DNA from: Plazaster borealis
Taxonomy: Eukaryota; Echinodermata; Asteroidea; Forcipulatida; Labidiasteridae
Assembly (NCBI GenBank): GCA_021014325.1
Contig: CM037460.1
Span: 24,094,544 to 24,158,543 of the forward strand
Length of the DNA stretch: 64,000 nucleotides
Reading direction: 5' to 3'
The notes under the pieces are model-generated. The model saw only the letters and a list, made by a program, of their open reading frames with translations, ran no database searches and had not been told where the DNA came from. Positions 11,044 through 21,500 of the stretch are shown one piece after another (the stretch's first letter is position 1; each line of letters begins with the position of its first letter). The position numbers were made by a program, and so were the translations under genes.

Positions 11044-12460
11044 TCTTGTTCACACCCCCCAAAAACGTGTTTGGAGAAAATCGAGATTGAACTTGCACTG
11101 TTTTTCAAACTGCTGTTTTGGAGTCTGCTTACTATGTTTATTTTAATTTTAAGACAAAAGAAAACAGCTGAATACTTTATTCGTACATAACTGTCAGTAT
11201 GTTTTCATTCCTGCACTTATTTTAATTAATAATTAATTCCTAAACACATACGTCACTTCGTGAAAATGGAGAAAAAAAAGTTTTGCCCGCAGAGCGCTGT
11301 GTACAAACACATTGCATATTGAGATTTATCGTGAAAATACTACGCTTCCAGAGGTCACTTCATGGAAATGTAAATGTCACACACGCGCGCCTGAACTGCG
11401 TTGTAGTGCTTTGTATAGCATTGGTAAAGTGGCGTACGAAGATAGATCACTTCGTGAAAATACAAAATTGCAAATCTAGTGATACGTCGTTTTTACTAAT
11501 TAGTGTAATTACGAAACTATTACGTATTAGGTATTAAAACTTGCTTAAAATGTTAACAGTAACGAGTATTTTAATAATTTGTATAAAACCCATTTGAAGA
11601 TACACCTCCTTTTTACTTGTGAAAAAAAAACCCGGATCTGGGTCAATCCTGACCCGGGAGTTGTTTTAGATTGCAGTGAACGACTTGCTAGTATCTAATG
11701 TGAGTTTATCATTATGGCTTACGAGCAGCAGGTAAATAAAGAAATACTCATCTATGTTCAACAACAGTCCAATCAGATTGTAGTATTGGGGTTCAAAGGG
11801 GGGTAATCTCATTCATTTTTTCCTACAACCTCTACATTATGAACGTCAAAAGAAATATGTTTGACGTCCGCTTAAAAACCGCGGCTGGCGATTTGGTCTC
11901 TGTCTGCCTGTTTGAATCCCGTAAGGAAAGTGCGCGCTTATTTTATAAATAACCTATGAAGCCTCAAACCCAATCCGTGGTTTCAAAGAGAGCCTGCCTG
12001 GGAGCATTATCCATTCCCGACCTCTATTTTTACACAGCTCTTGCCAAAATCAGAGCTGTCAAACTCATAGACTGGTCCTTTGCTTTATCCGCAAGGATAA
12101 AGACAGGCACTGGTTTTTAATACAGACCCATTGATTTCATCGGATACAATGATTTCATTGGATAAACGGGCAGTGACGTAATTAAGCTTTCCATATCTGG
12201 GTTATGATTGGTCCGATCCGAAGTGAAGTGTTTGTCAGCAGGAACTTTTCGATCGTAATGCTGCTGCGCGCATGTACATTATGTTCCTGTTGGTTATACG
12301 CAATGTAATCTGTGTACACGTGTGTGTGACTATGAATCTCTGCCGTGTGAATGGATGCGAAGCAACTGGCAGGATCCTGCCAGGCCGGTTTCTGGCGTTA
12401 TTCACGAGCCCGAAGTGTGACGTCAGGTGTTCAGGCTATCAAACTCAGAGCTGTCAAACT
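11044..12460. other. non-coding, nothing firmly recognised
   Basis: AT-rich DNA with recurring CACTTCGTGAAAAT phrases (about 11252, 11449) and a small hairpin CCCGGATCTGGGTCAATCCTGACCCGGG at about 11632, whose arms are CCCGG and CCGGG. No gene seen. Confidence 0.35.
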
Positions 12461-12662
12461 CAGAGCGGTGAATTAAGAGAGTTGCGACATAGAGGGACCA
12501 GTTTTCTTTGGTCACGTGGTTGCTGGACGCCATTTTCGGTCCAAATGCAGCACAACCCAATGGCCAGACTATTCTGGCACCCTGTGTTTGCCCATGCGTT
12601 TGTTGAGACAAAATGGCTTATAATCTCAAGTTGTCGCAACTCTCTTAATAATACGGCTCTGG
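12461..12662. mobile_element. MITE family D (AGAGAGTTGCGAC termini)
   Basis: Inverted ends AATTAAGAGAGTTGCGAC and GTCGCAACTCTCTTAATA, about 200 bp apart. Shared inner text includes ACATAGAGGGACCAG, GGTCACGTGGTTGCTG and TCTGGCACCCTGTGT. Related copies are at 14969 and 34611. Non-coding. Confidence 0.8.
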
Positions 12663-13212
12663 GTGCACCACACTAAATAGGCTAAAATTCAGGCTCCAAA
12701 CTGAAAATCATAATTTGTAGGCCCTCAAAATCTTTTGAATTATAACGTTTTGGGTGTCATGCAATTAACAGGGATGTGTAATTATAACAATTTTACCAGA
12801 ACTTGGTAGCAAGTCGGTTTTGGAAAAAGCTTATTTTCGGTTGTTTTTTTTCTGGGTTAATTAGCAAATTCCAAACGGCTGACCTGCCAAAAATTGAATA
12901 GAAATCTGAAGTTTAGCTGTCTGAAAATATATTTGATTGGTTTTCAAGAGGCTGAGAGACTTTAAATATTTTTTGAGTATTTTTGAATATTTAGCATTAA
13001 GCAATGGTTGCTGTGGGAGTTTATTTTGTGTGATGCACCCCTCTGGTCAAACTGCGATAGTTGCGCCCTCTTGTGGGAAGCACTGCATCGCCCACCGAAG
13101 CCGGCCCGGGAGTTCGGCTAAGAATCAATATGATGGGTGAATGCCAGTATTTGTTTATATGAACAATTCTGAAGAAACAAACATTAGTAATTTTAGGGCC
13201 TAGGCCTGACCA
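12663..13212. other. non-coding, nothing recognised
   Basis: AT-rich unique DNA. No splice-bounded open frame or repeat family seen. Confidence 0.35.
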
Positions 13213-14514
13213 GGGCCCAATTTCATAAAGCCTGTAAGTACAAAAACTACCCAGATAACATTCATACGTTGGGCCAACGTTGGTATCGGGTCGGCAATAT
13301 TGGCGTTGGTATTGTGTCAGCTTTTGGCGTTGGCCCCACGTTGGCACTACGTCGCCATAATCGGCAGTGGCATTATGTTTGTTTCTGATGTTGGGCCAAT
13401 GTTGGCTCTAGGTCGGCAGAACCACACTGGTTTTACGTTGGCAATCAACGTTAAGCCAATGTTGGTTTTTAGTGAAAAGACAACAATTGGCATTGTGTTG
13501 TGGTTCTAATGTTGGGTCAATGTTGGCTCTAGGTCGGCGCGACCACATTGGTTTTACGTTGACGATGAATGACGAACCAACGTTGGTTATTGGTGGAAAA
13601 GCAATATCGGCATTGTGTTGGTTTCCGACGTAGGACCAATGTTGGCGTTAGGTTGGCATTATCACATTGGTTTTACGTCGGTACTCGATGTTGAGCCAGC
13701 ATTTGTTATTGGTGGAAAAGCAATATCGGCATTGTGTTGGTTTCCGACGTAGGACCAATGTTGGCTCTAGGTCGGCATTATCACATTGGTTTTACGTCGG
13801 TACTCGATGTTGAGCCAACATTGGTTATTGGTTGGATATCGGCATTGTGTTGGTTTCCGACGTAGGACCAATGTCGGCTCTAGGACGGCATTATCACATT
13901 GGTTTTACCTCGGTACGTAACGCCGATGAGCAAAAGTACATTGGGCCAATATTGGTAATCATCATTGGCCCAACATTAATATTTCGTTGGTCCTACGTTG
14001 GCCAATGTTTACGTTGGCCCAACGTTGGGCCAATTTTAACGTTGGCCCAACGTAACTCCAATGAGCAAAAGTATGTTGGGCCAATGTTGACAGCAAACGT
14101 TGGCCCAATGAAACTGTTCTGTTGGCAGAATGTTAGGCTCAACGTTGGCCCTATGTTCCATTGTGTTGGCCCAATATCGGTTTAATGTTTTAACATACAT
14201 GGGCAAGATATTGGCCCAATGTTGAGCCAATGTTTACGTTGGGCCAACGTTGGGCCAACATAAGACCGATGAGCAAAAGTACGTTGGGCCAATGTTGACA
14301 GCCAATGTTGGTCCAATGAAAGTGTTCCGTGGGCCCAATGTTGGCCCAACGTAGTGATGCTATCGTACGCACAGAAAAATTCTTGCTTAGCAGAAGCAGG
14401 TTTTACCAGCCCAAATTCTGTAAAGTTTGCATTGTTACGACTGGTAACCCGCCCATTTTTTGCTTAGCAATAAGCAATATTGTCTGCTTATAACGGCTTT
14501 ATGAAATTGGGCCC
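13213..14514. mobile_element. MITE family C copy interrupted by a 1.1-kb repeat element
   Basis: The left end GGGCCCAATTTCATAAAGCC (13213) and right end GGCTTTATGAAATTGGGCCC (14495-14514) are the inverted termini of MITE family C. The normal interior is split: left text stops at about 13252 and resumes at about 14372 with TTGCTTAGCAGAA and TTACCAGCCC. Everything between is a separate insertion (next entry). Confidence 0.75.
13253..14371. repeat. satellite-like element built of GTTGGGCCAACGTTGG motifs
   Basis: Two parts. From about 13310 to 13925 there are about five tandem units of 113-120 bp. The GGCATTGTGTTGG or closely similar anchor starts at about 13369, 13489, 13609, 13728 and 13841, and each unit includes GACCAATGTTGGCTCTAGG and CACATTGGTTTTACG. 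From about 13926 to 14360 shorter repeats follow, anchored by GATGAGCAAAAGTA at about 13924, 14051 and 14268, with many palindromic GTTGGCCCAACG motifs. The ends carry CGTTGGGCCAACGTTGG at 13269 and TGGGCCCAATGTTGGCCCAACG at about 14332, so the element is roughly inverted at its edges. The open frames here are translated repeat. Confidence 0.8.
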
Positions 14515-14968
14515 TGTGTGGAAGGGATATTTTCACGAAATAGATGCAGCACAATGTTCTAGCCATAACGTCATTCGATTGGGCCAATGTGACAAAAAGT
14601 TTGGTATCATGACTTACCATCAGATCATTAATCGCTCTTTCTCGGGGGTGGGGGCGTTTTGTTGGAATTGTGGAAGGCCCAATGACAGCAAAATTATTCA
14701 CGTTGTCATGATGCCTGCTTCCTCCATGCTGTAACCAAGGATTGAAAGGCTGCCGACTGGAGATGTGACGTCATGAAGCCGGCGAAGCCATTTTCAGTAC
14801 AATAATCATGGCTCAGCCCAACCAAGCTCGTCGTCCGTTTCTTTGAACCAGTTGCCATTCTCTAAATTATTTCATTTAAACTTTTTTAGATGTAATGTGT
14901 GGTGTAAACTACAAAGGGCTAAATAGTCACCCCAAACGTAAAGGTTCAGCCTCACACGTGCCCACCTG
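14515..14968. other. non-coding, nothing recognised
   Basis: An open frame at 14480-14734 begins inside the MITE end and has no motif. No gene is supported. Confidence 0.35.
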
Positions 14969-15127
14969 CAGAGCTGTGTATTGAGAGAACCTTGCGACAT
15001 GGAGGGACCAGTGTTCCTTTGGTCACGTGGTTGCTGGACGCCTTGTTGGTCTAGTCTGGCACCCTGTGTGGGCACATGCGGTTTTTGGACCGAAAATGGC
15101 TTCTAATCGCAAGTTATCGCACAGCTA
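14969..15127. mobile_element. MITE family D, internally deleted copy
   Basis: CAGAGCTGTGTATTGAGAG on the left, then GACATGGAGGGACCAG, GGTCACGTGGTTGCTGGACG, TCTGGCACCCTGTGT, and a worn right end (CGCAAGTTATCGCACAGCT). About 40 bp shorter than the copies at 12461 and 34611. Confidence 0.7.
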
Positions 15128-15517
15128 TGCACGTGCCGTGTGTACTGTGCCTTCGAGAATTTATCATAATCGTGGTGGAAATGTTGAGGATCAAAATATC
15201 GACTATGGGGTGTTAGATGTCCCAAATCTTTTCCAGTGATATTAAAACAATTCAGCACTAGGCAGATAGTCTAAACAAAAGCAGAAAGCAACACCAATAA
15301 CATCGTTCGGGAGTAACATGACGAGGGTGACTTTTAAAAAATTGACTCTGCGGTTGTCAGCTTAAAAATAGTCAAGTAATTTGTTTTATTACGACGAACT
15401 TACAAATATCCTCCATTGTCTATAATCTCACTCATACTATATAACTGAACTGTCAAAAATGTAAACATTTTATTGCACTTTTGAATTAACCAATGCTTAA
15501 TTAAAGTCTTTGATCAG
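15128..15517. other. non-coding, nothing recognised
   Basis: AT-rich DNA without open frame or repeat signal. Confidence 0.35.
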
Positions 15518-15703
15518 AACCCAATTTCATAGAGCTGCTTAAGCACAATAGGTAGCTAAGCACAACAAAATTAAACTTACAAATAAGATTACCAGCTAAA
15601 ATGTCACATCTAATTAACAATGACTGGTATCCTGCTTATTTTTGCTTAGCCGAAAATGTTTAAGCAATATTTTCTGCTTAAGCAGCTCGATGAAGTTGGG
15701 CCC
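15518..15703. mobile_element. MITE family C
   Basis: Left CCCAATTTCATAGAGCTGC and right GCAGCTCGATGAAGTTGGGC, with the family interior (AGGTAGCTAAGCACAAC and ACTGGTATCCTGCTTA). About 186 bp, non-coding. Confidence 0.8.
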
Positions 15704-16331
15704 AATATGATATTTTATGAGTAACAAGATATTTAAATTCGTTTCGTATCTAAGCTTCTCTTAAACTTCCTTTGCAAAACAAATTGGGTTTTTTTCTTAG
15801 CTGAATTTTTGAACCGTGAGTAGAAGTCTCAACGCCTTTCCCTTCAAGTTCAACAATTATCATTCCTAATGTATATGTGCAATGCACACTTTTTAGTATG
15901 TCATGCGGCGGCAACGTGAACAATAAAAGATGAATATTCTAAAAGGTGTAATCGATTTCGAAATAACTGTCCCACCTAGAAATGGGCCAGTTCCAACTTT
16001 GACACTCCCAATGGGCTGGTGTGGCAGGAGATTCTATCACCCCCCCCCGGAGGTTATGTCCCCCATACGGCAAATTGTGTAGACATTTCGTCTGATAGCG
16101 CCATTTATGAATCAACTTCCTTTTGCCCATTGGGGGACACACACACACACACCGGCTGGGCAAAATCCCATCTAACAGCGAACCCAGCTACAATTGGGAA
16201 AGCCGCAACTACAGTTAGGTATTAAATAGCTCAGTCACGACCCAATATCATGGCACTGGCAGCCAGTTTTCGAGAAGAAAAAAATCCGTCCCCGTCTAAA
16301 ATTGGGCCAGTTCTAACTTGGGCACTCCCAA
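15704..16331. other. non-coding with small duplicated blocks
   Basis: GGGCCAGTTCCAACTTTGACACTCCCAAT at about 15983 recurs in slightly changed form at about 16305. Around 16040 there is a C run and a CATACGG motif shared with the inverted repeat at 16495. A short (AC)n tract lies at about 16138-16151. No gene. Confidence 0.4.
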
Positions 16332-16475
16332 TAAACTGTGCAAGTCTCGCGCGTATTCGAACATCGAGACCCGTTAAAATGTGCGAGTTCGTTTCCCTCA
16401 CGCATTAAAGCAATGTACGTGGGACCAAAGTGGTCCCAAAAAAGTTCGAATACGCGCGATAGCTGCACGGTTTAT
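16332..16475. mobile_element. short MITE family F (GTGCAAGTCTCGCGC termini)
   Basis: Left AAACTGTGCAAGTCTCGCGC and right GCGCGATAGCTGCACGGTTT enclose only about 140 bp. Longer relatives with the same ends are at 33767, 36140 and 59535. This is a strongly deleted copy. Confidence 0.7.
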
Positions 16476-16494
16476 GGGGCCGGACGCAATATTT

Positions 16495-16633
16495 TTTTTC
16501 CTACGAACTTTTTGTCCCCATACGGGAAATTAACATGGGCTCGAGGAGGATGATTCAAAAGAGGGCGCTATCAACAGATGTTTGAACACAGTTCGCCGTA
16601 TGGGGGGGGGGCACAAAAAGTTCGTAGGAAACA
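16495..16633. repeat. imperfect inverted repeat (TTTCCTACGAACTTTTTG arms)
   Basis: The left arm (about 16495-16525) reads TTTCCTACGAACTTTTTGTC then CCCATACGG. The right arm (about 16596-16632) is its complement with an expanded G run. About 70 bp lies between. Non-coding and hairpin-forming. It may be a small MITE lying directly beside the previous one. Confidence 0.7.
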
Positions 16634-17043
16634 AAATTTCGCGGGCCGGACATAACTGCAATTTCGAATACCTCAACTAAAGCTGGGAATCATAGCTCAA
16701 CTTCATGGGATAATAATTAGTGACTGGTTAGTATAACATTGCTATTAAAATGACTAAGTGGCGAATTCCTGTTACACGATTTACTAGATCCCACACAAGC
16801 ACTACCGTTCTCGGCTATAAAAAATAAATTTGAAAACTATTAAAATTAATTAGGCATAACCCTTGCACGTCAGCCTCAAATTTATAGCGTTATTCACCTC
16901 TTATAAAAACAAAGTAATTATTATGAGCTTATTATTTACATTTCTTTTTTTATTTAAAAGCTGCTCTAAAACAAATTTGGTGTGTGATGTTTTGTCAACA
17001 ACGTGTTCGGTGCACTTGTATTGCTAGAGAATATCTGTGAGCC

Positions 17044-17235
17044 TTAAAGACACTGGACACCTTTGGTAATTGTCAAAGACCAGTCTTCTCACTTGGTGTA
17101 TCTCAACATATGCACAAAATAACAAACCTGTGAAAATTTGAACTCAATTGGTCATCGAAGTTGCGAGATAATAATGGAAGAAAAAACACCCTTGTCACAC
17201 GAAGTTGTGTGCTTTCAGATGTGATTTCGAGACCT
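17044..17235 (+). mobile_element. half copy of MITE family A
   Basis: Begins TTAAAGACACTGGACACC and keeps the left half of the family (GACCAGTCTTCTCACTTGG, AACCTGTGAAAATTTG, GAAAAAACACCCTTGT). It then stops near TTTCAGATGTGATTTCGAG, so the right terminus is missing. Confidence 0.75.
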
Positions 17236-17834
17236 CCCGCGTGAGCCCAATCAGGGTCCAAGTAAGGAGTTTCCCTCCCAGGATTTACTATTGTAAACAT
17301 GGTTGGATAAAGTAAACCATGGGGACGAGGTTGACTGGTTATCTCTTCGAGTCCCAAGCACCATGTTGAATTTTAAATACCGCAAACCAGCGAAACAATC
17401 ACAAACAGAGGAATATCTTGCACAACATGGCACACTAGTTTACTGATGGTTCCATTGTGTGCTCTTAAAATGTGCAGTATTTCGTCTGCTGTCAGATTTC
17501 TCTTAAATTTGTTGTCTCCAGAATCTTGTTCAAGTGGTAAAACTGGACTTTAGATCGGAAGGGCTCAAAACCCGATTGTGTTCAGCTGATTACGCGAGCA
17601 TCCTTGCCAGTTGTTTACCAAGGTTCGTTTTGTTTTTATGCAGCTCAAACATGTTCAGAAGTTAATTAAACCAATGTTTGTATGAGACCTTCGGTTGGGT
17701 CCGTCTGTCCCATCCTTGTACTCGCTTGATGTGGGAGGTTCATCCATTTTTCGTCTCCGTCCTCCAATCAGATCCGCTGGAATGTAAAGAGACTATGGAA
17801 TCCTATTGAAACGCTGGACTATTTTTATGGACCG
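17236..17834. other. non-coding, downstream of the SRCR gene
   Basis: No supported gene. It may contain the rest of the SRCR gene's 3' UTR, but no clear minus-strand AATAAA was found close to the stop codon. Confidence 0.35.
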
Positions 17835-18134
17835 GGGAAACGGTAGTCTTGATTGGCGACGCTGTTTTTTGTATAAGTCACCGGTAGAGGGCGCAATTTG
17901 ACTGTTTGGGACAGAGCCGTATCAATACACAGCTCTGGTTTGGGAGGCTGACTCGGCGGGACTGGGCAATTCTATACATCTGGATCGAAACAGTTCGTTT
18001 TGATCAAGATGTTCGTGTGATACAGATATCTCTTCTCCAGTAATTCGTGTTGCGGAGAGTAATTCGTGTTGCGATATCGGCGACTAGGCCTACGTTTACA
18101 ACATGAACGTCGCCAATCAAGACTAGGGAAACGG
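17835..18134. mobile_element. Mutator-like MITE with 9-bp target duplication
   Basis: The 282-bp element at 17844-18125 begins TAGTCTTGATTGGCGACG and ends with its perfect 18-bp complement CGTCGCCAATCAAGACTA. Both sides are flanked by the direct repeat GGGAAACGG (17835-17843 and 18126-18134). A 9-bp target duplication is the hallmark of Mutator-like transposons. There is no coding capacity, so it is non-autonomous. It lies 8 bp beyond the stop codon of the SRCR gene once the target duplication is counted, so it should be part of that gene's 3' UTR. Confidence 0.85.
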
Positions 18135-18142
18135 TGGCTTAA

Positions 18143-18573
18143 CTATACTAGCGTCCCATCAAAAGCTGCATCAGGTGTGTTTGGCGGAGGGATACTGTTC
18201 TCCCTTTGCACAACAGGGGCTCCAGTCCAATCCCCGTACTCATCCCCGTCCCCATCAACCTCGGTCTCCGAGTCCTCCACCGGGTCGGGAGCTGGAGGTA
18301 GAGGATATAACTCAATGAACATGTCTTTATTTCTTGTTGATTCGCTGTCCCCCTTGGATCTCGATCGACCCCTCCCTTGATTTCCCCGCCCCGCGCTGTC
18401 TGTGTTGCTCGTGACGTTGGTAGCTGGAGGGCTGTTGTCGCTGCTTGACGTGCGTTGACGGGATAAAAACCGATCACACGCCTGATAAACGTGGTAGAGA
18501 ATTAGACTGCCGATGAGAAATCCCGTCACGAATACTGTTGCTATAATTACTGCAAGAACGGGTGTCGTTGGAC
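18143..18573 (-). CDS. SRCR gene last exon: transmembrane helix and cytoplasmic tail
   Basis: The acceptor (TTTCTGAAG) precedes base 18573. After a few residues comes a hydrophobic helix of about 24 residues (from Pro-Val-Leu-Ala-Val to Leu-Ile-Leu-Tyr), then a tail that starts with basic residues. The tail has a Ser-rich stretch, an Arg/Gly/Ser-rich basic patch, Tyr-Pro-Leu-Pro-Pro-Ala-Pro (a possible SH3-type proline motif), an acidic cluster with Ser and Thr (possible CK2 sites), and Asp-Glu-Tyr-Gly-Asp-Trp. The last four residues Gly-Thr-Leu-Val fit a class I PDZ-binding motif. The stop is TAG at 18143-18145. No ITAM or ITIM is present. Confidence 0.92.
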
Positions 18574-21500
18574 CTTCAGAAATATAAAAACACAAAATTA
18601 CAAAACTAATACTCAAATTAAGTTATTTTTAAAAAACACAGCCTTCGTCGATGTGACCATCCTGTTGATTAGAAACGGTTATCAGAAATATTGATAAACA
18701 GCCATCGAGTCTCTTTGTAAAATGATTCAACAGTGAAAACAAATACAAACCTGTTCTTTTTCGCCTTCTCGAAGGAGAGGAATCTGGTGAGTTTAGAGGT
18801 TTAGATGGTGTGCATCTCATAGCTAAACTCTGAGTACGGTCACATTGCTTCCCGACGGCAGCCAGCCCATCATGACGGCACAGGGTAAGATTCCTCTCCG
18901 TGCCCTCGCATCTCAGCCCCGACAGCAACGGTCGGGTGTACCGGGGCTGCAGAGTGAAATTCCCCGCGGGAACGACGTCCTGCGCGGTGGAGAAATCAAG
19001 TTGCCGGCAGACGATGATCGCACTGTTTAGGTCGTCGGAAAGGTTGCCGGTTCTGCAAACAGTCCACCATCGATAGTTGTGATATAACTCCACCACACCT
19101 TCTGATGTCGTGTTACCACCAGTTAGACGTACTGGGCAAAACAAATCAAAAATCACAATCAATTAACCTTCTGAAGTCTTAACTCAAAGAGAATTTGTGG
19201 AAAAATATCAATTCAAACTTCAACATTACAAAGCCACGTTCATTTCGAGTGGTGATTCGAAATGGCCGAGATACTAATGCCACATAGCTTTGACCTTAGC
19301 CACCCATAGCCATTCAATCAGGAGCGTGCTAACTAGAAGAGTAGGCCGACCGTAGCTTCGGTATCAAAATTGTCAAGGGCGCAATAGAATTATAGCCATT
19401 GGTGGTAATTGCTGGCATGTATTCGAAGAGTATTTTTTAATTATAGCGCCCTCTGTCATTCGTCCTATGGAATGTTACTTTTCGTGGCACGAATTTGTCG
19501 TTTGCTCAGTTGACGAGCCTGCGTCTTTAAACGCAAATTACGTAGATCCTGCTAATAGAAACTACTTCCCGAATCTATCAGAATCACGACATCATTATAA
19601 CGTGATTCCCCACAAAACCCGTTGAACGGTGTGATACCAGCTGGGCCCAATTTCATAGAGCTGCTCATTAAGGCACAAAAAGTTGCTAAAACACAACATA
19701 ATTATTCTTACCAGAAAGGTTACCAGCCAAAATACCATTCAACATGTACGGTACTCATCTGGGACCGGTATCCTGCCCATTTTTGCATAGCAGAAAATTG
19801 TAAAGCACTAATTGCTGCTGCCAAAGCAGCTCTATGAAATTGGGCCCTGTAATTAAAATCCAGACAACTCTAACAGCATGTCCCAATGCGCATGATCGGC
19901 ACGCAAAGGATTCTGTGTGAAATCCGAGTCCAAGCAAAACCGGAGACCATCTTGGCGCGCTGATTTTGAAGCAATGATGTACACGACTATAAAATCTGCC
20001 ATATTTACATGTAAACCACAGCATGGCGTCCGTTTTAGCAGCTTGATTTATTTGTTAACTGTACTCGGTTTCCCAAGATGCATTGCGGCATAAGATGGCG
20101 CTTGTGCGTATGGGCTATTGGTTTTGATGGAATTCTGGTCCCTGTACATGCTGGTTTTTGTCCAGATAGGTCTTTAAGACAAAATTGGTCCCAACAATGT
20201 GTCTCTTCGGTCACTCTCCATAATTATATTGCACTTCAATGGTGTATTAATTCCTTACTCGACTTTGGGAGTTTCATTGAGTGTTGCACGGTTGGTTTGG
20301 AGCACCTCACGCCAGCATCCTGAGTGTGTTTGCAGTCATGTTCCCCAACCGTATGGTGAGAGCAGACCAGCAGGTTGTCTTCGGATCCCCTGCAGTTCAC
20401 TTCATCAAGAAGTATGCCTGGGGAAAAAAGATTTTTTTTAACAGCAACTCGTCGTCTTTAAGCCCAGGCAAACTGTTTTTCTTCTGAGAACCAATATTAC
20501 ACTTTGAAACAATAGTTGGTTGAGTGCAAACTTTGATCCATAGAAGGCAAGAGTAACCTTAGTAACTGTCCCAACTAAAGGTAAATAAGCTTTAAAAACA
20601 ACAGGTTTGCTGACATGTTGTACCTTAGCTTGATTCAAAGAGGGTAAACATACGGTACCAGTGCCAGTATATTATTTTATTTATTTAACCGTGTCTTTAA
20701 ATTCAGAGACAGTTAAATATATAACCAGAAGTTATGAGGCTCTAACTTGTTGAAAATAAGATGGAAATATTGAGTAAACGTATATACTTAAAAAAAACAT
20801 CCCAAAACAGTGTTGTGCCTTACAGATCACCTACCCATGTCTTCTCTTCCTTTGCCGAAGTACGCACCGAGGACAGCGGACTCGGCCGACGGGAAACCGA
20901 GCTGTTTGCAGGCCACCTCGGCAGCACTGATATCCCAGTTGTCGTCGCAGATGGTCCACCAGCGATTGTCATGGTACAGTTCCACCCTGCCTTCTTGTAA
21001 AGATTCCCCACCAATCAAGCGGATATCTGGACCTAAAACCATGGACGGAAGAACGATGATGACAATACATCGACTGTAAAAAAAGGGTGCTCTTGGGACA
21101 AACCTTCCTGACGACGAGTTATCCAATACAATACAGGGCTTGTCGTATGCATGAGTTCAAACACTTGCAACACTACACTGCAAAAACTGTAGTGTTAAAA
21201 TGGACACCAAAGGTGTTGTCACATTATAGACACCGAAAATAGAATCAAAATTTACAACATAGGGTATTAAAATAGGAGACCAGACAACTCGTCCGTCGGA
21301 CAACTCGACGGTTCAGACAACTCGACGGTTCAGACAACTCGACGGTTCGGACAACTCGACGGATGGTCGTGGGAGGGGTGAACTTGGAAGCGGCCTCGGG
21401 GTGGGGGGGTTAATATCCGGGCGAAAGGATAATTGATACTTGTTTATTTTTTACACCCCCGGGGGTGGGGTATGGTGGGTGGGTTTAATATCCGGGCGAA

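Noticed and set aside
13021..14372. Several overlapping open frames in the GTTGGGCC region
   Set aside because: All are translated satellite-like repeat, open in several frames because of the repeat period.
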